Of a stretch of DNA of 64,000 nt, positions 60,037 to 64,000 are shown one piece after another. The stretch comes from Oscheius dolichura. Taxonomy: Eukaryota; Nematoda; Chromadorea; Rhabditida; Rhabditidae. Under the pieces are notes generated by a model. The model ran no database searches. It was not told the origin of the DNA and was given only the letters and a program-made list of their open reading frames with translations. Position 1 is the first letter of the stretch; every line of letters begins with the position of its first letter. The position numbers and the translations under genes are program-made. The stretch is taken from positions 6,000,001 through 6,064,000 of the forward strand of contig OW051494.1 of NCBI GenBank assembly GCA_932521035.1, in the 5' to 3' direction.

Positions 60037-62787
60037 TCAGTCGGCAGCCGAACCGTCGTCCGAGCCGTCCTCCCTGAAATATGGATGAGTCACTGTGGGG
60101 GGCGAGAGGGAGACCCATCAGTGCCGTGGAGGGTGCCGACGTTGAATCCTTCGGCCGACTTCATCAGCTGCTGCTGGACGAGGACGAGCAAGTGGGCTGG
60201 CCAGGAGATACTCGGCGACTCTAATTTTTATCTGGCAATGGCGACGGCGACCGGTAGTTACCTTGTCCTAGTTGGGGCACGCCGAGGCCGCAGAAGAAGG
60301 ACGACGTCTCCAGCCGTTCCAGTTTACTTCCGGTCAAGGGATTGACCCTCTGGGTCTCCTGGTCGAGTATCTGCGGGCCGTGAGTCGGGAGAGGGGTCTC
60401 CCTACCTGGACTATGTCATTCTTTGTCCTCAGGGACATGTAGTTGTGGAATATCTGGTACTTCTTCAACACATCCACGGAAAGCGGAGACTCGTCGCTGG
60501 GCCCGGGTTCCAATCGGATCATTTTGTCGAATTTGGAGGGGTACGCCTCGTCCATCACCACCTCCGCCAGCCCCTGTTTAAAATCTTTGAGTTGGTCGGA
60601 GGAGACGGAGCCGATCGTCGACTGGGACAGGTTATCTGTCCCGAAGGCGAACGATAAGTAGCCACAGTTCTCATCGCAGAAACGGATGAGCATGGAACCG
60701 TGGGCGTCGCCTTGGACACGGAGCAAGGCTTGCCGGACAGTTTGGAGGCTGGCCAGAGTGAGGATGCTAAACGGGGAGGATCGAGGAGGAGAGGGAAGGG
60801 ACGCACTCTTTGTTGAAGAGGCTGCACATCGTCTGGTACTCCTCGGAGGCGGCCATCTGCTTCTTCGTCTTGCTCGACTTTTTGTCGGCTAGCAGCGGGG
60901 TGGGACACAGCCTAATCATTTATTTTTATCCACAAAACGGGTAACCTGTGCCCGACGTCTTGGATCATCTCGGAGACGCGGAAGAGCCAGAGCCAGGGCG
61001 AGTGGGCGAGTTCCGTACACAGGTCGAGGATGGACAAACACTTGTCCTGCATGAACTCCCTCCTCTCGACCAGAGTGTCGCCCAGGACTTTCTCCCCGAG
61101 CAGCCGGTCCCTCAGCTCCCTCATCACCGCTTGTAGTTCCCTGTTTCCCCGTATCCTCGTGTTTCCGAAGAGCTCCTCCTCCAAACTGATGACTTGTGTC
61201 GCCGACGTGCACTTAGCCACCCTGTAGTCGCGTATTCCCCATCAATTGAAAGGACCACCTGGGCAGGAAGATCATAGTCTGTATGTGGCACAGCTCGTGT
61301 CTTCGGAGCTGCCTGGCCTGGATCATCTGTGATTTTATGAAGTTCTGTACGGCTATCTGAAGTTCTCCCCATCGCAACGGCGACTCCAGGGGGACTTCCA
61401 CACTCTCCTAAAAGAACAACTAGCAATGGAAATGTAGGCAAACGGACGGATTGCTCGGCGGTGTCGGCTAGTCTGCCCCAGAAGATGGAGTGGAGGAGGG
61501 GCTCGGTCTGGTCGTTGGTGATCGCGATCAGGAAGGCGTGGGACAGGACCGTCTGGACGCCTTGTGGTCTGGCCAGTTGGGCCACCCACCTGGTGGACGA
61601 TGAGTTTGTTGTCGATGTTGACGGCTACTTCCACCTGAGCGGCGTACCTCGTCGCCAGCTGTCGTCGGTCGACCATCGAGTTCAACGTGACGCCCATCTC
61701 CGGAAACGTGGCACACAACACACCGTCCTCGTAGCGGAACGGCGTCGTCCGTCCCGTCGGCTCCTTCATCCGGTCGAGCATCACGTGCGATGTCTCGGAT
61801 GCCGCCTGGAATATCTCTTCGTTGTCAATCAAGACATTCTTTGCCTGGCTAGCGACCAGCTTCCCCTCCGAGGTTACGGTAGCCATGCTCTGGTCGGGGA
61901 TCTTCGTGGCCGCGGTGCCCTCTCTCTGTGTCAAGATCATCCTTCCGGCCACCTGCCTGAACCGTCTCTTGTATTCGACTGCCCCGAACTACCGCAGCTC
62001 TCCGCCCTCGTTGGCCAATTTGACAAGGGAGACCTTGAAGAAGGCTTCGACGGCGGGCGGAGCGGGAGGACGGGCGGAGCGGGAGTCGTCCTCGTTGGAG
62101 ATGGCGAATATTCTGAGCAGAGCAGGGTAAGAGGGGGCAGACGGGGGCCCTACTTGACTCGCAGGGTGGGGTGGCTGGTCCGGCACTTGACGACGTTACG
62201 TGCCCGGTGGATGAGGGGGGCCATGTCGATGTCCCTCTCGTCGGCGATGCCCGGAACGGCCCTCGGCCACTCGACTACTATCGACCTGTAAGGGGAATTG
62301 GCCGAGACGGGGGACAGCCCCACTCCTGGATGATCTGCTCGATCAACTTGAGCTGTGCCGGGTGCTCCTCTGTGTTCATCGGGGCATTGGAGACCTTGCT
62401 GTAGAAGGAGGAGAACCTGCAAATCCTCTGGTTGACGGCTGTTTTGGCATGTCCGTCAGACTCTTTGTTGACATTTTGATACCAGCGATGCGCCAAATTT
62501 AGACTAATCACCCCCCGCCCGATAAGACTGACTCCTTCATCGGGTGATCATCCGCGATGGCCACTGGCTCCATCAGGAACGACCTCTTCCGCTGCCGCGC
62601 CAAGAATTCCTTTTTCTTCTGCAGCAGCCGACCGAATTCCTGCTTCAACGCAAACATTCCTCCGGGTCGTTTTGTCTGAATTCTTTCTTTGGGGGAGCGA
62701 GCTCAGCCACGTGGATACCTCGAGGATGTCGTCCAGCGAAGTAGCCCTCCTCTTTTGGGGCGCCACCGCCGGCGGCGAATGGATCAT
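60037..62787 (-). CDS. STAT transcription factor
   Basis: Start at 62787 (MIHSPPAVAPQKRRATSLDD). About twelve exons, roughly 730 aa. A coiled-coil region comes first. The DNA-binding domain is seen in FPEMGVTLNSMVDRRQLATR, FLIAITNDQTEPLLHSIFWG and SPLRWGELQIAVQNFIKSQ. The linker has SPWLWLFRVSEMIQD (compare human FPFWLWIESILELI). The SH2 domain has QALLRVQ...GSMLIRFCDENCGYLSFAFG; the phosphotyrosine-binding Arg is kept but the usual following Ser is Cys. After SH2 I see no typical GY-x-K/P phospho-tyrosine; tyrosines occur only in KKYQIFHNYM. The C-terminal exon is ambiguous: stop near 60079 or, with one more splice, 60037. C. elegans has STA-1 and STA-2; I cannot separate them. It ends 62 bases from the convergent esterase-like gene. 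Confidence 0.85.
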
Positions 62788-63528
62788 TCTGAAGATAAGG
62801 AATAGTTTAAATCAAAGTTCGGATAGATCTGGAGGGAGGGAGGGGAAGAGGAAGGAAGTGGGACAATGCTCGTTCTTCTTGTAGAGCGTATCAGTTGTTT
62901 TGAGACTCTTCCCTTACAGTAAACTCTTCTCTTTGTGTGATACCAAGTACACCTTGGCTAACATTCCCTCCCTCGCCCATACCGCTGATAAAACTCGTCT
63001 TTATAAACACATATTATGCAGAGGATAAAATGCTCAGGGCGCCTTCTTTATGACGCAGCCATTAGATACCGCACTATGAGGGGCCAAAGCTTATCTGGCT
63101 ATTGGGCAGTGATTTGTGTAGATAAAACCACAATAAGGCAACTGGTGAAATTAAGACAAGCCACGATAAATCAAGCCTACGGAAAGACAGAGAAGGCGAC
63201 AAGAAGAGTATGAACCCATGTTTTGATAATTTGGAATGTTTGGATAGTTTCACAAGAGATGCGTCACTTGAATCAGAAGAGGTGTACTATGAAGGGAGCC
63301 TGAAGCGATACGACGCATTTTGGGCAACTTTCACACGATAACCATATCTTTGAGTCAATAGCAGAAATGCTGCAAACTGACTATTGACTGTGATTGCTAC
63401 GCCACATCACGATGGCAATTTACTAATAAAATCTTCATAATTCAATTAAACGATGAAGAAAAAAAAACAATGATACAGATCTGTAAGAGAAAACAGACAT
63501 TAACAAAAACGGATATTCATAATTCATC
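62788..63528. other. Intergenic region upstream of STAT
   Basis: No coding evidence. DNA shifts from GC-rich to AT-rich near 62.9 kb. Confidence 0.45.
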
Positions 63529-63992
63529 TCAGCGATCGCTCTGAAAGACTATATTTTATTTTGATAAAAATATGATGTCTTACCGATCGCATAGTATACA
63601 ATGGTCGTGGCCCTCCAAATCTATACGATTCATTGTTGTGTCTACTAGTACTGGTAGGATCCCGCCCGTCTCTATTATAAGAAGAGGCTCGATCGTCTCT
63701 TTTATAAGTAGAGTCCCGTTCGTCTCTACTATAAGAATGTCTGCCGTAGTCATTTGGCCGCTCATAATTAAAATCATTTCTAAAAAACCTTATGATAAAG
63801 AAGCTAAAAATCGAAAAATAAACCTTCTTGATGGCACGCTGTGTCCGGAACTAGAGCGATAATTGGAACCGGTAAATCGTCTAGAAGCCCGTTCTCTGTA
63901 TTGCGATGTATAACTATTTTCGAATCTTCTAGGCGTGCATCTATCATTTTCAACTTCTGGTCTGCTTATTGAAGCGTATTCGTAGTGTCCAT
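63529..63992 (-). CDS. C-terminal part of an R/D/S/Y-rich protein (runs off the window)
   Basis: Three exons, 63992-63824, 63779-63584 and 63540-63529, join in phase and end in a stop at 63529-63531; the 5' part lies beyond position 64000. The tail has repeated Arg-Asp and Tyr/Ser units (SYSRDERDSTYKRDDRASSY, RDGRDPTSTS), the look of a disordered region of an RNA-binding or splicing-related protein. No folded domain is visible in this fragment, so the family is not named. Introns of 44 and 43 nt. Confidence 0.65.
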
Positions 63993-64000
63993 CTTAAAAT

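Noticed and set aside
61461-62291. 276-codon plus-strand frame
   Set aside because: Antisense to STAT exons and introns; GC-rich, stop-poor DNA.

Overview
Organism. This is nuclear DNA of a nematode. Nearly every gene is cut by canonical GT-AG introns of about 38-42 nt ending in a TTTTCAG-like acceptor. Several start codons sit 0-15 nt downstream of an acceptor-like TTTCAG/TTTAG, as expected for spliced-leader trans-splicing. There are Major Sperm Protein (MSP) domain genes and a DAF-7-type TGF-beta ligand, and LIS-1 and XBP-1 read closest to the C. elegans proteins as I recall them. I place it in a rhabditid-like nematode without naming a genus. No rRNA, tRNA, CRISPR array or bacterial feature was recognised.

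Layout. 0-9 kb: xbp-1 (+), lis-1 (-) with an arginine kinase gene (+) nested in one of its introns, then an operon-like pair, Spartan/SPRTN protease and syntaxin-18 (+). 9-17 kb: GC-rich; prospero/pros-1 (-) with about 4.5 kb of upstream non-coding DNA, then a small doubtful gene. 17-36.5 kb: AT-rich; an intergenic desert with a foldback repeat, then CBP/p300 (+), TMEM33 (-), a second copy of the repeat, parkin (+), pescadillo (-) and RPL9 (+). 36.1-44.4 kb: a two-domain MSP-like gene that straddles an AT-to-GC switch, ALDH9-type dehydrogenase (-), aldo-keto reductase (+), a secreted Gly/Tyr-rich peptide (-), an unknown single-pass membrane protein (-), an MSP-domain protein (+) and DAF-7-like TGF-beta (-). 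44.4-51 kb: AT-rich; TRAPPC11 (-) and RPS29 (-). 51-63 kb: GC-rich; synaptotagmin (+), a nematode-type tyrosine phosphatase (-), a serine-less carboxylesterase-like secreted protein with Gln/Asn-rich inserts (+) and a STAT transcription factor (-). The right edge holds the C-terminal end of an Arg/Asp/Ser/Tyr-rich protein (-).

How it fits together. The genes are unrelated in pathway, so this is ordinary chromosome rather than one functional cluster. Composition tracks function strikingly: AT-rich blocks carry housekeeping genes, GC-rich blocks carry developmental, neuronal, sperm-type or secreted genes. Gene order daf-7 / TRAPPC11 / rps-29, and the pair pescadillo / rpl-9, match neighbours that I recall on C. 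elegans chromosome III.

The best supported regulatory device is the unconventional 23-nt IRE1 intron in xbp-1, with both seven-base loops visible. Gene models were spliced by eye from reading frame, splice signals and family alignment from memory; exon ends given are base-exact only where stated.
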